64,000 nt of DNA from Rhodoferax sp. (GTDB taxonomy: Bacteria; Pseudomonadota; Gammaproteobacteria; Burkholderiales; Burkholderiaceae_C), in the NCBI GenBank assembly GCA_029866205.1, contig JARWZT010000011.1:1-64000 (forward strand), written 5' to 3'. The notes beneath the pieces were generated by a model that was given only the letters and a program-made list of their open reading frames with translations, ran no database searches and had not been told where the DNA came from. Both the position numbers and the translations under genes were made by a program. Below, in pieces: positions 36,201 to 43,730 of this stretch (position 1 is its first letter; each line of letters begins with the position of its first letter).

Positions 36201-36699
36201 CCGGAAAGTTCAAGCCCAAGGACACTTCAGATGTTTGCTTGGCCTCACCAGAGGTCTTTTGGGGAATGGTCAAGACCACGCGGTCATTCACGTTGGCGCT
36301 ACCGGTCGAGTCCACCGTCGCTGCCATCAGGCGCTGGCCGGCCGAGTTGACCACGTTGAACTGCTCGTTCAGCGAGAACGAACCGTTACGGGTGTAGGTG
36401 TCGGTCAGGCCGTCCGCCGAACGCAATGGGAAGAAGCCGTCACCGGTAATCGCCAGGTCCAGTGCATTGGACGAAAAGGAAATATTGCCTTGGCTGAACT
36501 CCTGGCTCACCTGCTTCAGGGACACGCCCTGGCCGACCGTGGAAGACGCTTTTTGCAGTGGCGAGGTGGCAAAAATGTCGCCAAAGTCCGCCCGTGAGCG
36601 CTTGAAACCGGTGGTACCCACGTTGGAGATGTTGTTGGCGGTGACGCCCAACATGGCGGTGGCAGCATTCAGGCCGGTGAGCGAGGTATAAAAAGACAT
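33271..36699 (-). CDS. flgE: Flagellar hook protein FlgE, nearly three times the usual size
   Basis: The protein has 1,142 residues (E. coli 402). AGGAG lies 9 bases before the ATG. MSFYTSLTGLNAATAMLGVT, NISNVGTTGFKRSRADFGDI and the C-terminal LVDLITAQRNFQANAKAIET fix the identity. About 700 extra residues lie between the D1 halves. They include two related modules at about 447-513 (LTFMGATVSG...) and 515-590 (TTFMGVAIPR...IQIDPNNSSQLILVYDQ), similar to one in FlgK. Several Ig-like or beta-rich stretches follow. Large hook proteins are known in other betaproteobacteria, where extra domains decorate the hook surface. The hook is the universal joint between rod and filament. Confidence 0.96.
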   Translation of the reverse strand: MSFYTSLTGLNAATAMLGVTANNISNVGTTGFKRSRADFGDIFATSPLQKASSTVGQGVSLKQVSQEFSQGNISFSSNALDLAITGDGFFPLRSADGLTDTYTRNGSFSLNEQFNVVNSAGQRLMAATVDSTGSANVNDRVVLTIPQKTSGEAKQTSEVSLGLNFPADAAVITETFSRTNPASFNKSTAFTVYDSGGNGYLATIYYVKTQNANQTSPYNKWQTHVFVGEDQVSAALAQSTDINGDLQYVNQYGQIKSYNEVKDELTTAKTQLISLDELTDKRTSTPAGITGVGSTVDLTGGTNTFAGLTDKAIDLSNLFTVNVDGSTAPVMVDLSYLKNSSTVLTGATLASEATKFLNRKFGDETSFNFTSTTASVSNPDTIFTLTDSRVSNGSPVKAEIKLSGFADPSNVSVEELTAIMQTQIDNSVLGGHAREFVTVSGSVTSTPLTFMGATVSGAAEGDTVVKTISNIVASAEAILAENPGLESIEAGADGTTVVLTYHQYPKQTVQLTGPATAATTFMGVAIPRTGADDTAAQVASKIVAAKAAILSSAVDATPNANSLGIRDIQIDPNNSSQLILVYDQTQAAPEAFTPTVTGVTAALSVVVNEIDEGLTTSGGLSPTALSATTSNGVTFGASAPVSAGLPKSPIVVAYDYNSQSFKITDATNAGANVLTLSSGASPNTILGLGTIPVTLDSDGLSGLKMLPNNKNPLRAVTDQRYGIQVSYDAVNKSFSVTSGTTGDSSAIAITVPPGSSAAALFGFAESKEVDGKLVPVEVTKSSVATRGISSEPAIARGKPPTVNVGNNFVVDATNNKFVVTVDGIKGTVIVPPSTTYSLDNFMKELQKGINSLAERKSVDGVLEDSPTTVNGVKVTYDYANNNFVFTTGTTGSDSFIKISGSSNWGLDQVEAGRGTTSTWIKPSQHKDVVNGALQPKYIDKDGNETTNGDGFTGLPAWSPIFLDKGELTFNTAGKLYSPIQGTQLETVYLAGGKGALTINVDYAASTQYTSPFAVLSQSQDGAPEGSLVGVTIGNDGLVSASFSNGTQKSLAKILLTNFSSPSGLRQIGDSSFLASASSGKPILGTAGSAGFGTLRAGATERANVDLTQELVDLITAQRNFQANAKAIETSSTMTSAIINLRS

Positions 36700-36754
36700 G
36701 GTGGGTTACTCCTGGAGTGGGGTAGAACTGGCAAAAAGGGTCGTGAAAGAAAAA

Positions 36755-37477
36755 TTAGCCGTAAATCTTGGTGACGTCGGACAGCTTGATGGTTTTGCCC
36801 CCCGTGACCTGTAGCAGCATGGATTTGTCCGATTGCTGGCTCACACCCAGCACGGTGGCCATGGTGCTCACGGTCGGAGTGATGGTCTTGCCTTGCGACA
36901 CTGCGCTGGCCACAAAGCGGTAGGTGCCACTGGGCAGTGCATTGCCGACATCGTCTTGGCCGTTCCAGTTAAAGAGCATGTCGCCTGCGCTTTGTGCGCC
37001 GGCCGTTTGGGTGCTGACCAACACACCCTTGGAGTCGAAGACCTGGAGTTGGACGCCCGCTGCGCCGTTGGGCAGGGCGATGGTGGCTGGCACTGGTTGC
37101 CCGCTGACCAAGACTGCCGGACCGTCGGGAATCGACACTTTGGTTCCGATCAGACTGGCCGAACTCGTGATCTGCCCGCTGGACATGCTGGTGGTGAAAT
37201 TCGTCAGGCTGCTGGCCATATTGGTGGTGGCCTCGAGCTGTGAAAACTGCGCCAGTTGGGCCACGAAGGCCTCGTTTTTTACCGGGTCCAGCGGGTCCTG
37301 GTTTTTGAGCTGCGTCGTGAAAAGCGTCAAAAAATCTTGCTGACCCATAGACGACTGACCCGTGGCCGCCGTCATCTTGGCGGCCGCGTCTTGTGCGGTC
37401 GTGCGGATGCTGGTGGGTACGGCAGAGGCCCAGGCGCTGTCGCTGCTGGTGTTTCCGAGGAGGTTGAGGTTGGCCAT
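36755..37477 (-). CDS. flgD: Hook-capping scaffold protein FlgD
   Basis: A 240-residue protein. QQDFLTLFTTQLKNQDPLDP and VKNEAFVAQLAQFSQLEATT form the conserved FlgD N-domain. DSKGVLVSTQT, FNWNGQDDVGNALPSGTYRF and the following strands are the FlgD Ig-like domain. It caps the growing hook and is discarded. It is followed by flgE after 55 bases. Confidence 0.96.
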   Translation of the reverse strand: MANLNLLGNTSSDSAWASAVPTSIRTTAQDAAAKMTAATGQSSMGQQDFLTLFTTQLKNQDPLDPVKNEAFVAQLAQFSQLEATTNMASSLTNFTTSMSSGQITSSASLIGTKVSIPDGPAVLVSGQPVPATIALPNGAAGVQLQVFDSKGVLVSTQTAGAQSAGDMLFNWNGQDDVGNALPSGTYRFVASAVSQGKTITPTVSTMATVLGVSQQSDKSMLLQVTGGKTIKLSDVTKIYG

Positions 37478-37497
37478 GGTGGTTCTCTGCGGTTAAA

Positions 37498-37923
37498 TCA
37501 GCTCTTGATGATGTCCAGCGTGCGCATCATGAGTTGGCGCGCGGTGTTGACGACTTCAACGTTGTTTTGGTACGAGCGGGCGGCGGCCATCATCTCGACC
37601 ATTTCCGACATCTCATTGACGTTGGAAAGGTAGACATAGCCGTCCTTGTCAGCTGCCGGGTTGCCGGGGTCGGACATGCGCGAGATGGACTTGGGATCGT
37701 CCGAGATCGCCGACACCTTGACGCCGCCCTTGTTGGAGAGGTCGTTGCCGTTCACCTGGGTTTCCATGATGGTTTTGAAAGTGACGCGCTTGCCGCGAAA
37801 AGCATCTTTGTCAGAGCTGGCCACCGTGCCGGCATTGGCCAGGTTGGAAGCCGTGGCATTCATGCGCACTGTTTGCGCGTTCAGGGCGGAGCCCGCAATA
37901 CCGAAAATGTTGTCAAGTGCCAT
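37498..37923 (-). CDS. flgC: Proximal rod protein FlgC
   Basis: A 141-residue protein. The N-terminus (NIFGIAGSALNAQTVRMNAT, then ASNLANAGTVASSDKDAFRG) and C-terminal helix (VNEMSEMVEMMAAARSYQNN, then VEVVNTARQLMMRTLDI) are standard FlgC. DPGNPAADKDGYVYLSNVN is the diagnostic central motif. It lies 3 bases after flgB. Confidence 0.97.
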   Translation of the reverse strand: MALDNIFGIAGSALNAQTVRMNATASNLANAGTVASSDKDAFRGKRVTFKTIMETQVNGNDLSNKGGVKVSAISDDPKSISRMSDPGNPAADKDGYVYLSNVNEMSEMVEMMAAARSYQNNVEVVNTARQLMMRTLDIIKS

Positions 37924-37926
37924 GGT

Positions 37927-38310
37927 TTAGTCTCCGCGCAGTGCTTTGCGGATGCCGCTGATGCGGTTTTCCAGAATGCTCAGGGTGGTTTGGTATTCGG
38001 CTGCATACTGACCAAACTTGGCCTGCTCCACCGGTAGTTCGACCGTGTTGCCGTCAAAGGCGACGTTAAAGGGTGTGCGGTATTTGAGACCGTTGCCGTT
38101 GTCAATTTCACCCAAGGGGATGTGCACTGCGTTGGTCGTGTGCATGCGGGTGTCTTGGGTATCTTTAAGTACCTGGCGGAAATCGATGTCCTGGGCTTTG
38201 AAATTTGGGGTATCCGCATTGGCAATGTTGCGCGACAGCACTTCCATGCGCTGGCTGCGCATGCCGAGGGCCTTTTCATGCAGGCTAAAGGTGTTGTTGA
38301 TGATGTTCAT
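37927..38310 (-). CDS. flgB: Proximal rod protein FlgB
   Basis: A 127-residue protein. EKALGMRSQRMEVLSRNIAN and ADTPNFKAQDIDFRQVL are the FlgB signature. The C-terminal part (YQTTLSILENRISGIRKALR) matches the family. It is the first gene of flgBCDEF(GHIJKL), with a sigma-54 promoter about 80 bases upstream. Confidence 0.97.
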   Translation of the reverse strand: MNIINNTFSLHEKALGMRSQRMEVLSRNIANADTPNFKAQDIDFRQVLKDTQDTRMHTTNAVHIPLGEIDNGNGLKYRTPFNVAFDGNTVELPVEQAKFGQYAAEYQTTLSILENRISGIRKALRGD

Positions 38311-38387
38311 ACGCTCTCCATTGCGGTGGTTTGAGCCGCCGGATTACCGACACACATGGCGGAAAACCCTTTGACAGTTACCTTTGC

Positions 38388-38403
38388 AGCAACTTGCGTG
38401 CCA
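38388..38403 (-). promoter_or_regulatory. Sigma-54 promoter of the flgB operon
   Basis: The minus strand reads TGGCACGCAAGTTGCT, an exact match to TGGCACG-N4-TTGCW. The start point would be near 38377, giving a leader of about 67 bases. The rest of the 270-base gap 38311-38580 contains no gene that I can support. Confidence 0.85.
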
Positions 38404-38580
38404 TGCGCTAATTGCCGTGTTTTCAGGCCACCAGAATCAGCAGGACAGGCCTTTGTGCCTGAGGCGCAATGCGCGGCCTGCAGAAGGCCATGACAGGAGC
38501 GGCAATCTCTTGCCGCTGTCGGAAATCACGGTTGCCGGCAAGCCATCGTCCGCGTGGCCGCGCACCTGCGAGCGCGCGGT

Positions 38581-39828
38581 TCAGGGCAGGTTGTTTTCGA
38601 CGTACTGCTGCGCCCGCTGGGCCTGCACGCGAAGTGTGGGGGGCAGCATCTGGCCCAGGCGTGCTGCGGCGTTTTGCAGCAATCCTTGGCGAATCGACTG
38701 GCGGGTAATAGGTGCCGTGGTGTCACTGCCCACATGCAGCGCGCGCGCCTGTTGGCCCTGAATATTGAGTGGCACGTTGCTTTGCGACTCCGCCCGTGAT
38801 GCGGGGTTGAGCACCGAGAGGTACAAATCTTCCAAGCCGGCGGGCCCCTGACTCTTCAGTCCCACATCGTCAAAGTACTTGTCCACCAGGCTCAGTTGCT
38901 TGTGAACGCTCAAGTCCAAGATGGCGCGGGGGTTGGCTGCGTACCCTGCCGACGCGGCGCCGCGCGCTGGCCCATCGCAAAACTGGATGATGCCGTGGCA
39001 GCGCTGGTTGCTGGCGCGCGGGTTCATGCCGTCACTTTCCATCAGCGTCATGCGCGCAAAGTCATCGGGAGAAAAGCGGTGGTTGTCTGCCATTTGCAGG
39101 ATCTTGTCGTACACCGCTGTTTTTTCGGCGGGCGGGATGAACCCCTTGGCCACCGCGCGGTCCAGGGTTTGCTGCAGGACCGGATGGGCCGTGCCCAACG
39201 CGGGTGCTGGCGTGCTGGTGTGGGCCATTGCAGCGGTCGCCGGCGTGAATTGTGGCGAGCGCACGTCATAGGCCGACGGGGAGTTGCGCAGCGCCGCGGC
39301 CGTGGTGGTGTTAGTGGTGGTGGTGGTGGGTGTGCGGGGCGTGGCCACTGGAGCCTGTGCGGTTTTGACCGCTGCATCCAATCGACGGACAGCACCGACC
39401 TGCATACTTTGCAGCGATTCGTGGATCGGGGTCAGCTTGATTTGTTGGCCCGGGTACACCAAATCGGCATTGCCGACGCCATTGGCGCTGGCCAGCTGCT
39501 GCGCCAAGCGCATTTCCTGGGTGCCGCTGAGCTGGACGCCGCGCGCTTGGGCTTGGTCCCGAACCAGGCCGATCAGCGTATCGCCGTTGGCAATGGTGTG
39601 GGTGTCAGGATTGCGCGTCGCCGGTAGGGGCGCTGCCATGGCTGCGGGCGTTTTGCTCTGCGCCTGTTGCAGCAACTGGGCAAAGGGCTTGGCGCTGCCA
39701 CTGCCGCCTGTGGGCAGGGGCGCAGCGGTAACCGGCACCGGCAGAGCCGGAGTGGTAGTGTTGGCCTGGGCGACGTTGCGGGTCCACATGGGTAGTAAGC
39801 TTGCCTTGTTGGGTCGAATGCCTGCCAA
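38581..39828 (-). CDS. LysM and lytic-transglycosylase-like protein without an obvious Sec signal
   Basis: The protein has up to 415 residues. TTG 39828 follows a modest AGG; ATG 39789 is the alternative (402 residues). Residues about 80-150 are a LysM domain (HTIANGDTLIGLVRDQAQAR ... VYPGQQIKLTPI). Residues about 235-360 resemble a lysozyme-like transglycosylase: an ESDGMNP segment carries the putative catalytic Glu, then HGIIQFCDG and LEDLYLSVLNP. No hydrophobic signal peptide is visible. Export through the flagellar type III route, as for FlgJ, is possible but unproven. It stands between flgB and flgA, and flgJ here lacks its hydrolase domain, so this is the natural candidate for the rod-hole muramidase. 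It is divergent from flgA. Confidence 0.75.
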   Translation of the reverse strand: MAGIRPNKASLLPMWTRNVAQANTTTPALPVPVTAAPLPTGGSGSAKPFAQLLQQAQSKTPAAMAAPLPATRNPDTHTIANGDTLIGLVRDQAQARGVQLSGTQEMRLAQQLASANGVGNADLVYPGQQIKLTPIHESLQSMQVGAVRRLDAAVKTAQAPVATPRTPTTTTTNTTTAAALRNSPSAYDVRSPQFTPATAAMAHTSTPAPALGTAHPVLQQTLDRAVAKGFIPPAEKTAVYDKILQMADNHRFSPDDFARMTLMESDGMNPRASNQRCHGIIQFCDGPARGAASAGYAANPRAILDLSVHKQLSLVDKYFDDVGLKSQGPAGLEDLYLSVLNPASRAESQSNVPLNIQGQQARALHVGSDTTAPITRQSIRQGLLQNAAARLGQMLPPTLRVQAQRAQQYVENNLP

Positions 39829-39862
39829 ATACTGAGCCTGATTTTGGGCCCCCTGCGTTGCG

Positions 39863-39877
39863 TGGCATTGTTCTTGC
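39863..39877 (+). promoter_or_regulatory. Sigma-54 promoter of flgA
   Basis: The sequence is TGGCATTGTTCTTGC, with exact GG-N10-GC spacing and one departure from TGGCAC. It lies about 55 bases before the flgA ATG. Confidence 0.6.
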
Positions 39878-39931
39878 GCTGCAGGGTCAGGGCAATGTGC
39901 CCTGTCACTTTTTCAACATACCCAAACGTTC

Positions 39932-40756
39932 ATGCAATTGCTGTGCCACTCCTCCCTCCCACCCGTCCAACGCAGGATGCGGTGTGACGTGCGGCGCTGG
40001 GGTGTTTTTTTGCTGTGGGCACTCGGTTTTTGCGGGGGCGGTGGCGTCCTGGCACAAGGCCCTGCCGCGCCAGAAAAGTTGCTCTCGGAGGTCGGGCAGT
40101 GGATTCAGCGATCACAGCAACTGGACGCCAGTCAGTTCAGCTTTGCGCCGCTGGACAGCCGGGTGCAACTCCAAACCTGTGATCGCCCCCTGGTGATGGA
40201 TACCCCTTTTGCCTCGCGCGAGACCGTACGGGTGCGCTGTCTGGGCAATCCCAATTGGCAGCTTTACCTTCGGGTGTTGCTCAAGCCGGGCGTCGCACCG
40301 GGGCTGGCCTTACCCGCGGTGCCAGCGTCCAGCAGCCCGGGGCCTGTAGCGGCACCTGCGGCCGCGGCGGCCAGTCGGCGGGTGGTGGTGGCCAGTCAGG
40401 GCTTGCGCGCTGGCAGCATGGTCACTCGCGACCTGTTGAGGGAGCTTGATGTCCCATCGCAAGGTCTGGATGCCCAGGTTCTGACCTCGATCAAAGACGT
40501 TGAAAATAGCGAATTGGTGCGTGATGTTCAGCCGGGTGTTCCGATACGCAGCTACGATATACGGCGAGCGGTGGTGGTCAAGCAGGGCCAATCCGTGATG
40601 CTTACCGTGGGCCAGGGCAATGGTTTTAGCATCACCGCGCGGGTCGAAGCGATGCAAGACGGCAAAATAGGTGATCAAATTCGCTTAAAAAATCCCGACT
40701 CGGGTCGATTACTAACGGGGATCGTGACAGGACCCAATGCCGCACGCGGCCTTTGA
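39932..40756 (+). CDS. flgA: P-ring assembly chaperone FlgA
   Basis: The protein has 274 residues from ATG 39932. A second ATG at 39977 would also leave a complete signal peptide (WGVFLLWALGFCGGGGVLAQ), and neither start has a good ribosome site. The C-terminal SAF-like domain is clear: VVVASQGLRAGSMVTRDLLR, RDVQPGVPIRSYDIRRAVVV and KQGQSVMLTVGQGNGFSIT, ending with IGDQIRLKNPDSGRLLTGIV. FlgA binds FlgI in the periplasm during P-ring assembly. It is followed by flgM and flgN on the same strand. Confidence 0.94.
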   Translation: MQLLCHSSLPPVQRRMRCDVRRWGVFLLWALGFCGGGGVLAQGPAAPEKLLSEVGQWIQRSQQLDASQFSFAPLDSRVQLQTCDRPLVMDTPFASRETVRVRCLGNPNWQLYLRVLLKPGVAPGLALPAVPASSSPGPVAAPAAAAASRRVVVASQGLRAGSMVTRDLLRELDVPSQGLDAQVLTSIKDVENSELVRDVQPGVPIRSYDIRRAVVVKQGQSVMLTVGQGNGFSITARVEAMQDGKIGDQIRLKNPDSGRLLTGIVTGPNAARGL

Positions 40757-40787
40757 AAGATTTTTTGAACTATTTTGCAGTTTGCCC

Positions 40788-40814
40788 TCAAGTTTTTTCC
40801 GGTTGATCCGATTC
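40788..40814 (+). promoter_or_regulatory. Sigma-28 promoter of flgM
   Basis: The sequence is TCAAGTTT, 11 bases, TCCGATTC, about 50 bases before the flgM ATG. The gene of the anti-sigma-28 factor is commonly driven by sigma-28 itself in addition to read-through from flgA. Confidence 0.6.
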
Positions 40815-40865
40815 TGTGAGTAATAAACCCTTTTGACCGATTGAAGTTACCAAAGTGAGCCCATC

Positions 40866-41207
40866 ATGACCGACGCCATCAACCCCCTTTCCCGGCAGGC
40901 ACCGTCAGACGCCCTGGCGCGAAAAGTCCTGGAGAAGTCGACCAAGTCAGCCGCCTTGGCGGCGACTTCCGTAGGTGCGGCAGCGGTTCCCGAGACGGAA
41001 ATCGCCGCGAACAAATCCGTGGCAGCCTCTAAAGGTGCAGAGGTCGCAGGGTTCAGCGCGATCAAAGCCCGCCTGAAACAGGAGCCTGACTTTGACCGTG
41101 TCAAGGTCGACGCGATCAAGCACGCCATTGAAAACGGGCAGTACCCCTTGAACCCGCGTCGCATCGCGGAAAGTTTTGTTGCACTGGAACAAATGATCAG
41201 CAACTGA
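40866..41207 (+). CDS. flgM: Anti-sigma-28 factor FlgM
   Basis: A 113-residue protein. The C-terminal half FSAIKARLKQEPDFDRVKVD and AIKHAIENGQYPLNPRRIAE is the FlgM sigma-binding region, ending SFVALEQMISN. The N-terminal half is Ala-rich and presumably disordered, as in other FlgM. It holds FliA inactive until hook completion, when it is exported. This ties it to the five sigma-28 sites in the window. Confidence 0.93.
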   Translation: MTDAINPLSRQAPSDALARKVLEKSTKSAALAATSVGAAAVPETEIAANKSVAASKGAEVAGFSAIKARLKQEPDFDRVKVDAIKHAIENGQYPLNPRRIAESFVALEQMISN

Positions 41208-41229
41208 TCGCTGTCAACGAGACTGCCTT

Positions 41230-41619
41230 TTGACCGACCCGATTCCCTACGCGACGAACCTTGCCGGGCAACTTGCGCAAATGCTCGAGCAGGAGTTCGA
41301 GGTTTTGCGTACCCAAGACATTGACCAGTTTGAACAGCTCCAGCCGGTAAAGACCGAGCTGCTAGCCGAAATCACCCGTCTGGCGCCCCCCGCGGCCGAT
41401 ATCCAGGCGCTCCCCGAATGGCAGGAATTCCGCAGCGCCATGCTCCAGTGCCGTGACCTGCACCGGCGCAATGCGGTTTTGATGGAGCGCAAGCTCGAAG
41501 CCATTCGCGGCACCTTGCAGAGCCTGCGCGTTGACGATGCCACCAGTTCGGTCGAGGTCTACGACCGGCTCGGTCACGTCTCCCGCTTTGGCCGCAATTC
41601 CGGTTACAGCGACGCCTGA
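41230..41619 (+). CDS. flgN: Export chaperone FlgN
   Basis: The start is TTG 41230, 22 bases after flgM. The protein has 129 residues, mainly helical. The FlgN pattern is visible: LAQMLEQEFEVLRTQDIDQF, LQPVKTELLAEI, CRDLHRRNAVLMERKLEAIR and a C-terminal segment with VEVYDRLGHVSRF. It is the chaperone for FlgK and FlgL. Its last 16 bases overlap the convergent FhlB-like gene. Confidence 0.88.
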   Translation: MTDPIPYATNLAGQLAQMLEQEFEVLRTQDIDQFEQLQPVKTELLAEITRLAPPAADIQALPEWQEFRSAMLQCRDLHRRNAVLMERKLEAIRGTLQSLRVDDATSSVEVYDRLGHVSRFGRNSGYSDA

Positions 41620-41912
41620 ATCCCGTCGGCTGCGTTAGCCGTCGATTTTTCGTCGCCGGGGCGCATGCCCTTGAGCCAATACACCCACGACAAAATCACT
41701 GCCACAGCGGTAAACAACTCGGGTGGCACTTCCTGGTCCACATCCAGCCGACTCAACAAGGCCAGCAGTGCGGGATCTTCCGTGATGTAGACGCCGTTCA
41801 GGCGCGCTTCAGCAATCATTTCCAGAGCCAGCTCGTCCTCGGCCTTGGCCGTGACCACCGGCGCGGCATAGTTGCCGTATTCCAGGGCAATGGCCTGACG
41901 ACGCCGGCTCAT
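41604..41912 (-). CDS. FlhB C-terminal-domain homologue (FhlB/YlqH type)
   Basis: A 102-residue protein equivalent to the cytoplasmic piece of FlhB after its cleavage site: IALEYGNYAAPVVTAKAEDE, LALEMIAEARLNGVYITEDP, LLALLSRLDVDQEVPPELFT and AVAVILSWVYWLKG. Such stand-alone FlhBc-like proteins are usually found beside a second FliK-like gene, as here (start overlaps its stop, ATGA). They can partly replace FlhBc in substrate switching in Salmonella, where the homologue is called FhlB. No membrane segment is present. Confidence 0.85.
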   Translation of the reverse strand: MSRRRQAIALEYGNYAAPVVTAKAEDELALEMIAEARLNGVYITEDPALLALLSRLDVDQEVPPELFTAVAVILSWVYWLKGMRPGDEKSTANAADGIQASL

Positions 41913-43204
41913 ACCCGAAAGTCCAGTACGGTGCCAGGCATGGCCTGTGGCTGCACGGCGGCCGGAGCGATCGGACGCGCGCCGGAATGGGCCTGAAAAG
42001 TACGCATGGACAGACCCGCTTCACGCAGGCTGGTGCGCAGTGCGTCAGCACCTTCCCGCGCCATCGTCACCACCGAATCGCGCAGCGCCCACATGGTCAG
42101 GTCCAGGTCGGTGTCCCCGTGCAGGTCGGCTTTCAGCCAAAGCTCACCGTAGTCCTCGCTGTGGGAATGGGCGCTTACGGTGTAGACCGATTCCTGGCCC
42201 GCCTCGTGAGGCTGGCGCTCAAAACGCAGTTCTACCGGTGCCTGGTTGACAAAGGGCAACACGACCGACAGGGCCATCGCCCCGTTCCCCTGCGCCTGGA
42301 CTGCGCCAACTTGCGCCGCATCCAGGTCCCCCAGAGCGCGCTTGATTTGCTGCACGTCCGGGCTTTCGTCATCGGTGGCGTCTTTGACGGCCTTGAGCAA
42401 TTGGTGAAGCAGCTGCTTGGGATCCAGTGGCGCCGGATTGCGAATCCGGCTGATGCTGGTTTCTGAGCCCATGGCGCTGAGCAAGGCCATCCGAATCGAT
42501 TCGGGTGTCAGGCGCTCGGCGGACAGGCGCATCGCCTGCCACTGGGCTTGCATTTGCGCCTGCATCTGCACCTGCATTTGCGGCGAAGAGGCAATCTTGG
42601 CCAAGAGGGCGTCCAGGCCTTCACCGGGCTCAAAAAGATGCCGCAGATCGGGCATCCCCGGTTCGCGGTAAAGCAGGCTGCCCAAGCGCGAGAACACGCC
42701 CACAAACCCTGCAAAGGGTGTGCTGGCCAGGGCGTTGGTGCCGCCGATCCCTGCCAATGCGATGGCACTGATTGCGCTGGCCGCCTGGGGTGCGGACGGT
42801 GCTGCGGTGGCTGGGCTGGGCGTTTTTGGCGTGATTTCCGGCGCGTAGGGCGTGGCCGTCTGCGCCGTGGGTGCGCCTAGCGTGGGCGAGGCCAAGGGGA
42901 AAGAGGGCTTGGCGGTCGGCGCCAGCAGTTGCAAAGTCACGCTGCCATCGGCGTGCGACTGAACCTTGAAACTCAGGCGCTGACCCACCTCCCAGCCATT
43001 GGCGCGCGGCACGCCAATTTGCCGTCCACGCAACAGGAGCGCCAATTGCTCACCTTGCGGCTGCACGGTAGCCTGCACAATTTGGCCATCTTTGAGCTCA
43101 AGCGCCCGGGCGGTCGTGGCCTCCACCAGCGGTGCAGAGGCTTGGCCTTGTAAAAAGAGAGGACTCGGCCGTACCGGCGCGGTGCTCTCAGCGACAGCAA
43201 TCAC
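41909..43204 (-). CDS. Second FliK-like hook-length-control-domain protein
   Basis: The protein has 431 residues. The N-terminal ~120 residues (ALELKDGQIVQATVQPQGEQ, LLRGRQIGVPRANGWEVGQR) form a small beta domain. An Ala/Pro/Gln-rich linker with a QMQVQMQAQMQAQ run follows. The C-terminal ~110 residues match the Flg_hook/FliK C-domain (LPFVNQAPVELRFERQPHEA, EDYGELWLKADLHGDTDLDL). It is not the main FliK, which is encoded at the right end of the window with fliL-M-N. Coupled to the FhlB-like gene on one side and the LysM-like gene on the other by 4-base overlaps, it lies in the flgP-led sigma-28 unit. Confidence 0.8.
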   Translation of the reverse strand: MIAVAESTAPVRPSPLFLQGQASAPLVEATTARALELKDGQIVQATVQPQGEQLALLLRGRQIGVPRANGWEVGQRLSFKVQSHADGSVTLQLLAPTAKPSFPLASPTLGAPTAQTATPYAPEITPKTPSPATAAPSAPQAASAISAIALAGIGGTNALASTPFAGFVGVFSRLGSLLYREPGMPDLRHLFEPGEGLDALLAKIASSPQMQVQMQAQMQAQWQAMRLSAERLTPESIRMALLSAMGSETSISRIRNPAPLDPKQLLHQLLKAVKDATDDESPDVQQIKRALGDLDAAQVGAVQAQGNGAMALSVVLPFVNQAPVELRFERQPHEAGQESVYTVSAHSHSEDYGELWLKADLHGDTDLDLTMWALRDSVVTMAREGADALRTSLREAGLSMRTFQAHSGARPIAPAAVQPQAMPGTVLDFRV

Positions 43205-43689
43205 GGAAATTGGACCCAGCGCTTGCGTTCTTCACTGGTGGAAGGGGCATAGCGCGGTGGGCTGGGCACAACTTCAACCGGCGCGAGGCGGCTGCCCAGG
43301 TGCATGCGCAGCAAATCGTCGTGGTCCGGTACGGTGAGTGCCACACCCTTGCGCAGTTTGGGAACTTTGCCGGGGGCAAAGGCTTGCGGGTTGTACGCGA
43401 TAAAAGCTTGGCGCAGCAGTTCAATGCGCAGTGGACTGTCAGGCAGGGTACGCGCAACCACCTGGTCGAGTGTCTCCGACGGCTTGGGCAGGTAGCTGCG
43501 CGCCATTGGCGCGACAGCGCTGGTGCCCGGCTCTGCCGCCACGGCGCTCGGTGCGGCATGGCCCGGTGCAGGCAATACGCTCAAGGCGGTGGCCAGCATC
43601 AGTAGCGTGCCAAGCAAACGGATTTTCCCTGCAGGACTTGCAAGTGAAATGGCGCTCGCACGCGGGTTCAGGGGGCGGGAGGCGGGCAT
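43201..43689 (-). CDS. Periplasmic FimV/LysM-like protein
   Basis: The start is ATG 43689, chosen for the AGGA 9 bases upstream; a GTG nine codons earlier lacks this. The protein has 162 residues. A signal-peptide-like segment (IRLLGTLLMLATALSVLPAP, then GHAA) is followed by a region like the FimV N-terminal LysM-type domain: ETLDQVVARTLPDSPLRIEL, LRQAFIAYNPQAFAPGKVPK, then LRKGVALTVPDHDDLLRM. FimV-type domains bind peptidoglycan and help place polar machines. It lies between flgT and the FliK-like gene and overlaps the latter (ATGA). A role in anchoring the flagellar outer rings is inference. Confidence 0.75.
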   Translation of the reverse strand: MPASRPLNPRASAISLASPAGKIRLLGTLLMLATALSVLPAPGHAAPSAVAAEPGTSAVAPMARSYLPKPSETLDQVVARTLPDSPLRIELLRQAFIAYNPQAFAPGKVPKLRKGVALTVPDHDDLLRMHLGSRLAPVEVVPSPPRYAPSTSEERKRWVQFP

Positions 43690-43730
43690 GGCAAAGTTCC
43701 TGAAAAATAAAGGCACTGGGGCCTGCCGCC

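Noticed and set aside
40825-40842. Second sigma-28-like sequence (TAAACCC...CCGATTG) before flgM
   Set aside because: The spacer is too short. The site at 40788-40814 has the correct N11 spacing.
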